Shown here: positions 44,248 through 52,699 of the stretch, piece by piece
How the letters are laid out: the number at the start of each line of letters is the position of its first letter
Numbering within the stretch: position 1 is the first letter of the stretch
DNA from: Bacillus gaemokensis
GTDB taxonomy: Bacteria > Bacillota > Bacilli > Bacillales > Bacillaceae_G
NCBI RefSeq assembly: GCF_001590835.1
Contig: NZ_LTAQ01000070.1
Span: forward strand, 31,866 to 95,865
Direction: 5' to 3'
DNA length: 64,000 bases
The notes under the pieces: generated by a model
The model's database searches: none
What the model saw: only the letters and a program-made list of their open reading frames with translations
What the model was told of the DNA's origin: nothing
Program-made: the position numbers and the translations under genes

Positions 44248-44773
44248 AAAAATATATCCCCCCTATTCACTTAGTACATACTATGCAAAAAAGCGCGATT
44301 GGATAAATTATTTAGTTCTTATAGTAAGTTATAAAGACTACAAGGAAGCGTAAGCTGATATCATCTTAAATATATACTTACAATAACAACAGGTATGCGT
44401 TTAGCAGCATGTTTAAGATTACAAATTACTAATAATTATGAATGTATTTCAAGACTAATTATCCTCCCTGTTTATAATATTCATGTTATCCAATAAAAAA
44501 AGCACCTGTTTCCGCAGGCGCTTTTTTTAGATATAGGGGTTTTGAGGATTCCTATTAACGAAAGTTAGAATTACTAAAGTTAATGAGGTACAAGCGGTAT
44601 ATGCTCGTCCTTTTCTAATGGTGCAACATAAAGTGAAAATTTCATCAACTATCACTCATGAATCGATATTTTACGGATAGTGCATCTCCCGACTAACTTC
44701 TTTTTTCTACTGAATTTTGAGGCGAGAGTGTTACTGCCCTTAAATAGGTGATAAAAGAATGCTATTCATTATA
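44248..44773. other. Non-coding stretch
   Basis: Mostly AT-rich. A 21-residue minus-strand frame from ATG 44645 (MKFSLYVAPLEKDEHIPLVP) resembles the start of a luciferase-like monooxygenase but ends at once; likely a remnant. A terminator lies at 44495-44528. Confidence 0.3.
44495..44528. terminator. Bidirectional terminator
   Basis: AAAAAAAGC-A-CCTG / CAGG-C-GCTTTTTTT with loop TTTCCG; one internal mismatch. Confidence 0.75.
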
Positions 44774-45652
44774 TCAGTATTGGTTTAAAACATTCTCTTC
44801 AAAATATTTACCCCAATCCGGTTGTCTACCATCAATATCTTTAAATCTGTATTCTCTAGCTAATCCCCATGAACTAAGTGCTTTTCCTGTTTTATTATGA
44901 ACATTTGGGTCACTTGCTAAGGAAGCAATTGCCCTTCCGACAAAGAAAGGTGTTTCAGATGCGATGAAATGTGGATCTTTTTTTGCACCTTCTTTCCAGT
45001 TTTCTTCTGTTACACCAAATAGATCTAACATTGCTTCAGAACGGAGAAAACCAGGACTTACCGCAACTGCAGTAATTTGATGTTCTTCTAAATCTTTTGC
45101 CATCGCTTCAGCTAAATGAATAGTTGAGACTTTCGCTAAACTATAATATAAGTTTCCGCGGTATTGATAATCTACACCATCTGTAATTTCAATGACAAGA
45201 CCCTTCTTATTTTTCACCATAAGAGGTACACCATAATAACTTGTCATCATATGTGAATGAACCGCACGCTGCTGCATTAGTAATCCGTTATGTAAATCAT
45301 GTTCCCAAAAAGGTTTTCCCCATTCAGTAAGCGGATCTCCGCCCCAAACATCATTTACTAAAATATCAAGTTTTCCACCTTGCTCTTCTTGAACTTGTCT
45401 AAATAATGCTTTAATATCTTCTTCTATTGTATGATCTACACGAACAGCGATTCCTTGCCCACCTTGCTTTGTAACAAGTTCTGCTGTTTCTTCAATCGTT
45501 TCCGTTCTTCCCATTGATGATAAATTACCTTTTGTGCTTCTTCCTGTTACATATACTGTCGCGCCTGCTTCACCAAGCATCATCGCAATACCTCTTCCAG
45601 CGCCACGCGTTGCTCCAGCTACTACTGCAACTTTTCCTTGTAATAGTTTCAT
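44774..45652 (-). CDS. Short-chain dehydrogenase/reductase
   Basis: 292 residues from ATG 45652 behind AAGGAGAATAAT. Classical SDR signatures: VAVVAGATRGAGRGIAMMLG (T-G-x-x-x-G-x-G type, residues 8-27), catalytic Tyr-Lys in NLYYSLAKVSTIHLAE (about 155-170) and VAVSPGFLRSEAML after strand 6. The SDR family reduces or oxidises alcohol/carbonyl groups with NAD(P). Substrate unknown. The next gene on the strand starts outside its transcription path, 10 bases upstream. Confidence 0.9.
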   Translation of the reverse strand: MKLLQGKVAVVAGATRGAGRGIAMMLGEAGATVYVTGRSTKGNLSSMGRTETIEETAELVTKQGGQGIAVRVDHTIEEDIKALFRQVQEEQGGKLDILVNDVWGGDPLTEWGKPFWEHDLHNGLLMQQRAVHSHMMTSYYGVPLMVKNKKGLVIEITDGVDYQYRGNLYYSLAKVSTIHLAEAMAKDLEEHQITAVAVSPGFLRSEAMLDLFGVTEENWKEGAKKDPHFIASETPFFVGRAIASLASDPNVHNKTGKALSSWGLAREYRFKDIDGRQPDWGKYFEENVLNQY

Positions 45653-45662
45653 ATTATTCTCC

Positions 45663-46010
45663 TTAACTTTTATTTTCCAATTTAATTAATTCAGGTACAT
45701 TTTCTCTATCATATTTTTTTGTATAGTTTTCTCCATCTAGAGTAACAAATTGTAACGTGATTTCACCACAAACACCAGAGTAAAATTTGAACTCACCTTG
45801 CGAATTTGAAATCGCACGTTCCTTATTTACGATTGCATCTTCATAAACTTTCACATCTGCGAGAGGTAGATTATTATGATCTACCACAACTGATTTTATT
45901 TGGATAGCCGCAGCTATACATTCTGATCTTTTTTTATTAGATATAACAATTGCTATTCCTCCGATACCTATGACAATACATATAAACAAGGCTATTATTC
46001 TTTTCTTCAC
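45663..46010 (-). CDS. Membrane-anchored small protein with carboxypeptidase-regulatory-like (beta-sandwich) domain
   Basis: 115 residues from ATG 46010. Residues 1-25 form an uncleaved anchor or signal segment (KKRIIALFICIVIGIGGIAI). The rest has the CarboxypepD_reg/transthyretin-like pattern: VVVDHNNLPLADVKVYED, then NSQGEFKFYSGVCGEITLQF. Extracytoplasmic, single Ig-like domain of unknown partner. It sits 10 bases before the SDR gene and 16 bases after the MocR stop, so the three may form one unit. Confidence 0.7.
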   Translation of the reverse strand: MKKRIIALFICIVIGIGGIAIVISNKKRSECIAAAIQIKSVVVDHNNLPLADVKVYEDAIVNKERAISNSQGEFKFYSGVCGEITLQFVTLDGENYTKKYDRENVPELIKLENKS

Positions 46011-46026
46011 AATAGATCCTCCTATA

Positions 46027-47400
46027 TTAATCCTCCTTAAAATGAAAATCTACGTGATTCACTTGTTTCATTTCTTCAATTATCTTATGAATTCCTACCT
46101 CAATTTTATCCTCTTTCACATTTGAAACGTTTAATTTTAAAAGTTTTTCTTTATGAAAAGAAAATAAATAGTTTTTATCGATAGAATCTATAAATATTTG
46201 ATTTTGTCTTACGTTTTTAATAAGTGTTTCCGGAGAAATACTTTTATGTAGTGATAGGCACGTATGTATTCCTATTTTGTCGCCTGGTCTATATGTAAAC
46301 AGATGTTGATTTTCTTTATATTCTTCTTCTAGTACCTCTGATAACACCTTAGATCTCGCGTAGTAAGACGAACGAATTTTTTGTTTGTGTCGTTCAAACA
46401 TCCCGCTTTTTATGTAGATTTCTAACGCAGCTTGGGAAATCATTGAACTATCAATATCCAATAGTTTTTTATATGTATGAAACGCTTCCGCAATACAAGA
46501 TGGAATCACCGCTACACCCACTCGTAGACCAGGGAATATAATCTTTGAATAGCTTTTTAGATAGATTACATGTGAGGAATTATCATAACTATACAATGGA
46601 TCTTCTTTTTGGTTTTGTTCCAAATCGGCTAAATAGTCATCTTCCACAATAAATACATTATATTTTTTTGCGAGAGAAATAATCCTTTCTTTTTCTTTCT
46701 TAGAATATGAAGTACCAAGTGGATGATGAAACCTTGGAATTGTATAGAAAAACTTAATATTTTCCGTTCGAAAGATTCTTTCTAACTCATTCAAATCAAT
46801 TCCTTCAGTGTTTCGTTTTATACCAATTACAGGAATACCATTCGTTTCTAAATACTCAATATATAAGTGGTAGCTCGGTTGTTCAATAAGTATTGTTTCA
46901 TTTTCATTAGGAAATGGTATAGAAGTTAATACAGCTAAAGCTTGCTGAACTCCTGAGGTAATAAAAATGTCTTCTTCTTTTGTGAACACTTGATAGTTTG
47001 CTAATTGCTTCTGCACAACTGAAATTAAAGATGGTAAACCTTTAGGTGTACCGTATATAAACAAATCATTCTTATATATGTCAATTGCCTTATTAATACA
47101 ATGTTGAAAGTCTAAGTAAGGAAATACATCAGGATCTGGAGCTGAAGAGGCAAAATCAATGTTCTCTGTATCATTGTCTTCGTAATTCCCTATTTTCCTT
47201 ACCACATAATATCCACTTTGAGGAACGGAATAAATAATATGGCGTTTTTCTAATTCATGAAGCGCACGAATAACTGTGGCTTTGTTACATTGATACTGCG
47301 TGACAAGTGAGCGTATCGACGGTAATTTCTTTCCCTCTTTTATCTCGCCTTTTTGAATCATACTTTCTAGATCATTTAATATTTTTAAGTATTTATACAT
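46027..47400 (-). CDS. MocR-type (GntR-HTH plus aminotransferase fold) transcriptional regulator
   Basis: 457 residues; ATG 47400 chosen for GGAGGTGTAATA upstream; the open frame extends 20 codons further without a ribosome site. GntR wHTH at residues about 8-72 (SIRSLVTQYQCNKATVIRAL), then fold-type-I domain with FYTIPRFHHPLGTSYS (P-L-G instead of the common P-T-G) and PLP-lysine motif KSYSKIIFPGLRVGV. Third full-length MocR in the window. Its probable partner is the EamA gene at 48283, with a GNAT gene in between on the same strand as the regulator. Confidence 0.9.
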   Translation of the reverse strand: MYKYLKILNDLESMIQKGEIKEGKKLPSIRSLVTQYQCNKATVIRALHELEKRHIIYSVPQSGYYVVRKIGNYEDNDTENIDFASSAPDPDVFPYLDFQHCINKAIDIYKNDLFIYGTPKGLPSLISVVQKQLANYQVFTKEEDIFITSGVQQALAVLTSIPFPNENETILIEQPSYHLYIEYLETNGIPVIGIKRNTEGIDLNELERIFRTENIKFFYTIPRFHHPLGTSYSKKEKERIISLAKKYNVFIVEDDYLADLEQNQKEDPLYSYDNSSHVIYLKSYSKIIFPGLRVGVAVIPSCIAEAFHTYKKLLDIDSSMISQAALEIYIKSGMFERHKQKIRSSYYARSKVLSEVLEEEYKENQHLFTYRPGDKIGIHTCLSLHKSISPETLIKNVRQNQIFIDSIDKNYLFSFHKEKLLKLNVSNVKEDKIEVGIHKIIEEMKQVNHVDFHFKED

Positions 47401-47452
47401 TATTACACCTCCATGTATAGCTTCAAAATAAATTTTGATAACAGCAAATAGA

Positions 47453-47492
47453 AAGAGCATGTTTTGAACAATCCTTTTTCAAAACATGCTCT
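47453..47492 (-). terminator. Hairpin between the GNAT and MocR genes
   Basis: AGAGCATGTTTTGAA / TTCAAAACATGCTCT, a 15-bp stem with loop CAATCCTTT, about 60 bases past the GNAT stop on the minus strand; the T run is weak. Confidence 0.6.
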
Positions 47493-47550
47493 TAACATAT
47501 TCAATAAAATGATTCTATTATATAAAATTTTAATCATTTTCATGCTTTTT

Positions 47551-48006
47551 TTACTCAACTGTTTTCTCATAAATCTTTATGGAGCCTCCACTAACACCAT
47601 ATCCTTCGGCTAGGTATGACCATCCGTATTTTTCATAATACCCTTCTAAATCAGTACTTAAATAAAGTTTTTCAAATCCCTTTTTTGAAGTCTCTTGAAT
47701 AGCATGTTTGAGTAACTGAGAGCCGATTTCTTTACCTCTATATGCTGGCTCAACATATAAACAAGCAAGCCATGGGTATAAATCTTGCCGGCTAATAAGA
47801 TCATTCCTAATTAATGCGAATGTGCCAATTATACATTCATTTTTTAATGCTATATAAAATCTTGGAATTTCGTCTGTAGTATTGCATGAATGCATCATGC
47901 AATCTTGATAAAATTTATAGTTATGCTCGTTTCCCCACTGTTCCCAAAAAACATTAATAGCCTTATCGAATAAATCTTGTCGCTGTTGTATTTCGACTAC
48001 TTTCAA
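47551..48006 (-). CDS. GNAT acetyltransferase
   Basis: 151 residues; TTG 48006 chosen because GAAGGAGGGGAATCA precedes it; the open frame runs 14 codons further up without a ribosome site. Core features: WLACLYVEPAYRGKEIGSQL (acetyl-CoA loop R-G-K-E-I-G) and FEKLYLSTDLEGYYEKYGW, with GSIKIYEKTVE end. Resembles enzymes that acetylate amino-acid-like antibiotics or polyamines. It lies between a MocR and an EamA gene, suggesting that acetylation and export of one compound may be co-regulated. Confidence 0.85.
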   Translation of the reverse strand: MKVVEIQQRQDLFDKAINVFWEQWGNEHNYKFYQDCMMHSCNTTDEIPRFYIALKNECIIGTFALIRNDLISRQDLYPWLACLYVEPAYRGKEIGSQLLKHAIQETSKKGFEKLYLSTDLEGYYEKYGWSYLAEGYGVSGGSIKIYEKTVE

Positions 48007-48141
48007 ATGATTCCCCTCCTTCAATACACATTCTTTGTAACCGCTCACCCCCCCTTCTTTTTACACTAATCGGTATTGTTAGTTTAAAACACAAATACAT
48101 TTCGGTTTATCATTTTTATAAACAATTAAACTTTTTCAAAA

Positions 48142-48194
48142 CGGTGCAATTTTATTTTAAAAATACACCATACCTATTTTGTACCGGTACAATT
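48142..48194. promoter_or_regulatory. Candidate MocR operator with perfect GTAC palindrome
   Basis: TTGTACCGGTACAA (48179-48192) is a perfect 14-bp palindrome. CGGTGCAATT (48142-48151) and CGGTACAATT (48185-48194) form a direct repeat 43 bases apart (about four turns). They lie between the divergent GNAT and EamA genes, about 90 bases before the EamA start. Confidence 0.5.
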
Positions 48195-48282
48195 GATAGT
48201 TCTTCACATTGTAGCATTGACTCAGGCAGATTACCATGTACATATACTAGCCAGTAATAAAACGAATCCATGAGGTGGAAAT

Positions 48283-49215
48283 ATGAAAAATACAACCAAA
48301 GCTTATACAGCCGCATTATTATATACATTTATTATTGGATTTTCATTTCTATTTGTGAAATTAGCATTAACGGTTACAAATCCCCTTGATACACTTGCTT
48401 ATCGTTTTACTGTTGCTTTTTTAATAGCAACTATTCCTGTCATTTTCGGTTTTGTAAAATTAAATATTTCTTTTAAAAACATACTGTCCCTTTTGCCACT
48501 GGCGCTATTTTATCCAGCATTATTCTTCGCTTTCCAGGCATTTGGTTTAGTATATACAAGCTCTTCTGAGGCAGGAATTATTCAGGCTGCAATTCCTGTA
48601 TTTACTATGATTTTAGCTTCCTATTTTTTAAAAGAACATACAAATATGTGGCAAAAAATCTCTATACTTCTTTCTGTAATTGGTGTCATTTATATATTTG
48701 TGATGAATGGTATGGAAACGCATGAAACTAGTTTTGTCGGATTTATTCTCATTCTATTATCAGCATTGTCGTCTGCTTGCTACAATGTATTAGCTCGGAA
48801 AATGACAAAGAAATTCAAGTTAATTGATTTAACATATATGATGACAGCCATTGGCTTCCTTAACTTCAATTTAATCGCCATCATTGAGCATATGAATAAA
48901 GGTACAGTAAACATATACTTTAAACCATTTACAAACGGAACATTTCTTATATCCATTTTATATTTAGGACTATTGTCTTCCTTGCTCACAGCATTCCTAT
49001 TAAATTATTCATTATCTTATATTGAAGCAACTAAAATGAGTATCTTTAGCAACCTATCCACACTTATCACAATTATTGCCGGCGTATTTTTCTTACATGA
49101 AAGAATTTCCTATTATTATATTATTGGAGCCATAATGATTATTCTTGGTATAGTAGGAACAAACACATTACATCCCAAAAATAATTATAAAAAAAAGAAT
49201 CTCACAAAATTATGA
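48283..49215 (+). CDS. EamA-family (DMT) transporter
   Basis: 310 residues from ATG 48283 behind CATGAGGTGGAAAT. Ten helices, two EamA repeats: LYTFIIGFSFLFVKLALTVT at the first helix, SSSEAGIIQAAIPVFTMILA in helix 4, and LSYIEATKMSIFSNLSTLIT in the second repeat. Probable exporter. Third EamA gene near a MocR gene in this window; a perfect palindrome lies upstream. Confidence 0.88.
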   Translation: MKNTTKAYTAALLYTFIIGFSFLFVKLALTVTNPLDTLAYRFTVAFLIATIPVIFGFVKLNISFKNILSLLPLALFYPALFFAFQAFGLVYTSSSEAGIIQAAIPVFTMILASYFLKEHTNMWQKISILLSVIGVIYIFVMNGMETHETSFVGFILILLSALSSACYNVLARKMTKKFKLIDLTYMMTAIGFLNFNLIAIIEHMNKGTVNIYFKPFTNGTFLISILYLGLLSSLLTAFLLNYSLSYIEATKMSIFSNLSTLITIIAGVFFLHERISYYYIIGAIMIILGIVGTNTLHPKNNYKKKNLTKL

Positions 49216-49258
49216 AACCAAGATTTAAAATTCTCTAATACATTACGTAAACTTTAAG

Positions 49259-49297
49259 AAAAAGCCGTTCTCCTATAAATATGGAAATCGGCTTTTG
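49259..49297 (+). terminator. Probable terminator of the EamA gene
   Basis: AAAAAGCCG / CGGCTTTT stem with a long partly paired loop, T run following, about 45 bases past the stop. Confidence 0.55.
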
Positions 49298-49661
49298 TAA
49301 TTTATTTTCTGCTCATTAGTTTAATATGAATAAGGATTTAAATATTACCATGAGAAACCTTGATTTTGTACAGATATCCTTTCAGTCAGAAACACTTTAA
49401 TTCCATCCATATTACCAATAAATAGAATTTTAAATCCACTAGAAATATCTAAAAAAGGTCTATGCACTTCCCTTTATTTTTTACAAAATCTGCTCATTAA
49501 TCATTACATTACATAAAAAATCCCCCAAAAAATAATTACACAAACTAAAGCGAAAAATAGTATTTTTAATTATTAAGATTTGTTATCATCTTGTATCAGT
49601 TATTCACACCTATTTCAAATTTAATTCTTGATTTTTTCTTCTCAAAAGGTTACTTGTCTAT
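49298..49661. other. Mostly non-coding stretch with a possible coding remnant
   Basis: On the minus strand 49345-49473 reads REVHRPFLDISSGFKILFIG then NMDGIKVFLTERISVQNQGF and ends SW. It is protein-like but has no clear start or family, so probably a gene tail. Otherwise empty. Confidence 0.28.
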
Positions 49662-49689
49662 ACATCATACTATTTATTTTCATATTATA
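49662..49689 (+). promoter_or_regulatory. Candidate SigK (late mother-cell sporulation) promoter
   Basis: ACA at 49662-49664, 16 bases, then CATATTATA at 49681-49689, matching the SigK form (AC at -35, CATA-n-n-n-TA at -10). The start of transcription would fall about 20 bases before the TTG of the next gene. A purely sequence-based guess, but it fits the spore-surface context. Confidence 0.4.
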
Positions 49690-49717
49690 TAATATATTAT
49701 GAAAAGGAGTGATAAAT

Positions 49718-49963
49718 TTGTTTTTATGCAATTTATTTGGATGTTCAGGTACCGCATGTCATATTTTTAAAAATCTATTACCTGGAACTGTCGTGACGGT
49801 AACTGGTAAATCTGGAAATATTATTGGACCTGCTACTTTTACTGATTTTGATGCTAATAGCTGTACAGTCACATTAGTAGAAGAAATTTCAGTTTCCCCT
49901 CCCACAACAAGTGTTACCAAAATCAGTTGCAAAGAAATAGAAAGTGTTACTTTTATTATATAA
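49718..49963 (+). CDS. Small Cys-containing protein, probable spore-surface component
   Basis: 81 residues; TTG 49718 chosen since AAGGAG (49704-49709) is well spaced for it; GTG at 49709 overlaps that site. Sequence begins FLCNLFGCSGTACHIFKNLL and continues as a Thr/Val-rich beta-strand region (PGTVVTVTGKSGNIIGPATF) with late Cys in KISCKEIESVTFII. No signal peptide. It is 31 bases before a CgeB-like glycosyltransferase and behind a possible SigK promoter, so a coat or crust protein is a reasonable inference; no named family recognised. Confidence 0.6.
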   Translation: MFLCNLFGCSGTACHIFKNLLPGTVVTVTGKSGNIIGPATFTDFDANSCTVTLVEEISVSPPTTSVTKISCKEIESVTFII

Positions 49964-49994
49964 AATATTTTGAACCTAAAATAGGGGGTGAAAT

Positions 49995-50972
49995 ATGAAA
50001 CTATTATACATTCTTTCTGGTTATTTAAAAATTTACGATTACCTTGATCAAAGTATACAAAAAGCGCTTACAGATAAAGATTTTGAATGGATAGCAGTGC
50101 AGCCTTGGGATCCAATAGAAAAACTTGATTCTATAGTGACATCGTTTCAACCTGACATCGTTTTCACCTTATTAGGAAACCATATACCTCAAAAAACAAC
50201 TCAATATTTTAAAGAGAAGAATATCAAATTAGCTGTTTGGTTAACTGAAGACCCTTTTTATATCGATACCTCTCTTACTGAATTGGATACCTTTGATTTT
50301 ATATTTACCATTGATAGTGGTGCACTCAATTATTATACAAGCTTAGGGTATACCAATGTATATCATTTACCATTAGCAACAAATACAACGATATTTAAAT
50401 CTGGTTTAAAAAAATTAGACTATAAGAGTGAAATTTTATTTATTGGATATCCGTATCCGAACCGAGTAAAGTTAATTCATTTTCTTTTAGAAAAAACCCC
50501 TTATCACTATACAATTATTGGTCAACACTGGAGAAATAGATTACTTAAACTATGGCGAAAACACCCCAGAATCAAAATTATCGAAGACTGGATACCCCCT
50601 CAAGAAGTTGCATTATATTATAATAACACTAACCTTATATTAAATCCTCACCGTAGTTATCTATTTCCACAAAATCAAAATGAAAACAAAATAAAAAATA
50701 ATACGATTAATAATCGAACTTTCGATATCGCGGCTTGTAAAGGTTTTCAAATCATCGAAGAAAAACGTGATCTTTATTCTTTCTTCGATAGAGATGAAAT
50801 TCTATTTTATCAAAGTTTCGAAGACTGTTCGCGAAAAATATCCATTTATTTGAATGATACGGATTTCAAGGAGTTAATGGTTCAAAAAGCTCAAAAAAAA
50901 GTTCTCAAGCAGCATACTTTTCATCAGAGAATCGATTTCATAATAGCGATTTTCCAATCACAACTTCATTAA
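49995..50972 (+). CDS. CgeB-like glycosyltransferase (spore maturation type)
   Basis: 325 residues from ATG 49995 behind AGGGGGTGAAAT. GT-B fold: N-terminal domain with SFQPDIVFTLLGNHIPQK and KLAVWLTEDPFYIDT (the W-x-x-D-D/E-P segment of CgeB), linker SEILFIGYPYPNR, and a C-terminal nucleotide-sugar half ending NRTFDIAACKGFQIIEE plus ERHTFHQR-like tail (KQHTFHQRIDFI). B. subtilis CgeB helps glycosylate the outermost spore layer. Pairs with the preceding small protein and faces the sps-like operon tail to tail. Confidence 0.82.
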   Translation: MKLLYILSGYLKIYDYLDQSIQKALTDKDFEWIAVQPWDPIEKLDSIVTSFQPDIVFTLLGNHIPQKTTQYFKEKNIKLAVWLTEDPFYIDTSLTELDTFDFIFTIDSGALNYYTSLGYTNVYHLPLATNTTIFKSGLKKLDYKSEILFIGYPYPNRVKLIHFLLEKTPYHYTIIGQHWRNRLLKLWRKHPRIKIIEDWIPPQEVALYYNNTNLILNPHRSYLFPQNQNENKIKNNTINNRTFDIAACKGFQIIEEKRDLYSFFDRDEILFYQSFEDCSRKISIYLNDTDFKELMVQKAQKKVLKQHTFHQRIDFIIAIFQSQLH

Positions 50973-51019
50973 TTTATTTGATTTAATATATCTTTTTTCC
51001 TATGATCATTCTGAATAAT

Positions 51020-51055
51020 TTAAAAAGCCTTTTCAATTAAGAAAAGGCTTTTTAA
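51020..51055. terminator. Bidirectional terminator between cgeB-like and spsE genes
   Basis: TTTAAAAAGCCTTTTC / GAAAAGGCTTTTTAAA with loop AATTAA: a 16-bp stem between convergent genes. Confidence 0.9.
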
Positions 51056-51095
51056 ATTATTTATTGGATTCCTAGTTATATTTCCTTATATCCTA

Positions 51096-52145
51096 TCAAA
51101 TTAGATCCCATGATATAGGTGTTCCCTTTGTTATATCCTTATTCGCTTTCTTTCCTATAATTTTCGATAAGTGTTTTGGTGATAAACCATTACCAGGTCG
51201 AATCGCTTTAATATTTTCATTCGTGAACATTTCTCCTGCTTTTATGTTTTCTACAACATATAATGACCTTCTAAATTTTAAAGAGTTTTGTTCTAAATCA
51301 GTAGGACCATAATATACATTCCCTAAGGATTCCCATGCTTTTTCAGTTTCACTTACTAGAGATTTAAATTCAGCAGGTTCCATCGAAAATGCAGCATCAA
51401 CCCCCCCGTCAGATCTAGAAAGCGTTAAATGCTTTTCAATTACACTTGCTCCTAAAGCAACACTCGCTACAGCAACTCCTAGTCCAAGTGTATGGTCAGA
51501 TAAGCCTACTTCACATTGAAATAACTCTTTCATATGAGGTATGGTAGTTATATTTGTAAATTTAGGGGAGGCAGGATACGTACTTGTACATTTTAATAGA
51601 ATCAAATCTTTACACCCCTCTTCTCTAGCTACCCTTACTGTTTCATCTAATTCAGCAACTGATGCCATACCTGTTGAAATAATTACTGGTTTCCCCGTTG
51701 CAGCGACTTTACGAATCAGAGGAATATCAGTATTTTCAAAAGATGCAATTTTATAACAAGAAACATTTAAAGACTCTAAAAAATCTACAGACGTTTCGTC
51801 AAATGGTGTACTAAATGGAATCATTCCTAATTCTATACAACGATCAAAAATAGGCTTATGCCACTCCCATGGTGTATATGCTTCTTTATATAAATGATAA
51901 AGCGATTTACCTTCCCATAAGCTTTTCGTATCACGAATTAAAAAATCACCAGTTTCTATATTTAAAGTCATTGTATCAGGTGTATATGTTTGAATTTTAA
52001 ATCCTTGTGCCCCAGCCTCTGCAGCCGCTTCCACAATTTGCAGTGCTCTTTCTAATGATTGATTATGATTCCCTGACATTTCTGCAATAATAAAGGGTGG
52101 AACGTTATTGCCAATCTGTCTACTGCTAATATAAATGTTATTCAT
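51096..52145 (-). CDS. spsE: SpsE/PseI-like nonulosonic acid synthase
   Basis: 349 residues; ATG 52145 (GAAGGTGAAAAAT upstream) preferred to TTG 52160. NeuB-type TIM barrel: FIIAEMSGNHNQSLERALQI, LLKCTSTYPASP, VGLSDHTLGLGVAVASVALG and EKHLTLSRSDGGVDAAFSME, then a C-terminal SAF/antifreeze-like domain (NIKAIRPGNGLSPKHLSKII). The M-S-G-N-H-N and L-S-R-x-D-G-G-V-D pattern is that of pseudaminic acid synthase PseI. It condenses a 6-deoxy diacetamido hexose with phosphoenolpyruvate to give a nine-carbon acid. Last gene of the operon, overlapping spsD by eight bases. Confidence 0.9.
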   Translation of the reverse strand: MNNIYISSRQIGNNVPPFIIAEMSGNHNQSLERALQIVEAAAEAGAQGFKIQTYTPDTMTLNIETGDFLIRDTKSLWEGKSLYHLYKEAYTPWEWHKPIFDRCIELGMIPFSTPFDETSVDFLESLNVSCYKIASFENTDIPLIRKVAATGKPVIISTGMASVAELDETVRVAREEGCKDLILLKCTSTYPASPKFTNITTIPHMKELFQCEVGLSDHTLGLGVAVASVALGASVIEKHLTLSRSDGGVDAAFSMEPAEFKSLVSETEKAWESLGNVYYGPTDLEQNSLKFRRSLYVVENIKAGEMFTNENIKAIRPGNGLSPKHLSKIIGKKANKDITKGTPISWDLI

Positions 52146-52698
52146 ATTTTTCACCTTCAAGTTCTTTTATAATTTTTTCTTTCCTTTCCATCCATTGCTC
52201 ACGAAGCAGAGTCATTGTAATGATGTCAATATATTCATTATCTCTGAAAATATGGTTCAAATATCTTCCTTCTTCTTGAAAACCGAATTTTTTATGAAAA
52301 TTTAAACTAATATGATTCCGGTCTAATATTTCTGCGCATAGTTTTTGTATACCATATGTTTCAAAAATAAAATTTAATGCTACTATACCTAAAACTGTTC
52401 CAGCCCGCTTTACACTTTGTTTGTCCCCTATATAAAAACCCCAATAACAAGTTTGATTTATTTTGTTTATTTTTGTGAAATTAATAAATCCAATTGGTTT
52501 TTCATTATATACCAATAACCTTGCAACCTTTGTGTCGTCATATTTTAGTTTTTCAAACCATCTAAAGTGTTCATATTTTGATATTTTATGATTTTGGTAC
52601 ATAACAGAACGAATTTCTTCTGAATTCCTCCATTTTAAAATAAGATCTAAATCTTTCTTTTCTATACATTTCAGATGAAAATTCTCTATGTTTAACAT
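52138..52698 (-). CDS. spsD: SpsD/PseH-like nucleotide-sugar N-acetyltransferase
   Basis: 186 residues from ATG 52698. GNAT protein with the PseH layout: DLDLILKWRNSEEIRSVMYQ at the N-terminus, FINFTKINKINQTCYWGFYI, acetyl-CoA loop near KRAGTVLGIVALNF, and AEILDRNHISLNFHKKFGFQ. PseH acetylates the 4-amino group of UDP-4-amino-4,6-dideoxy-N-acetyl-hexosamine from acetyl-CoA. Two bases separate it from the spsG stop; it overlaps spsE. Confidence 0.85.
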   Translation of the reverse strand: MLNIENFHLKCIEKKDLDLILKWRNSEEIRSVMYQNHKISKYEHFRWFEKLKYDDTKVARLLVYNEKPIGFINFTKINKINQTCYWGFYIGDKQSVKRAGTVLGIVALNFIFETYGIQKLCAEILDRNHISLNFHKKFGFQEEGRYLNHIFRDNEYIDIITMTLLREQWMERKEKIIKELEGEKYE

Positions 52699-52699
52699 G

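Noticed and set aside
44585-44645. 21-residue frame like the head of a luciferase-type monooxygenase
   Set aside because: Too short, no good ribosome site; kept only as a remark on the intergenic stretch.
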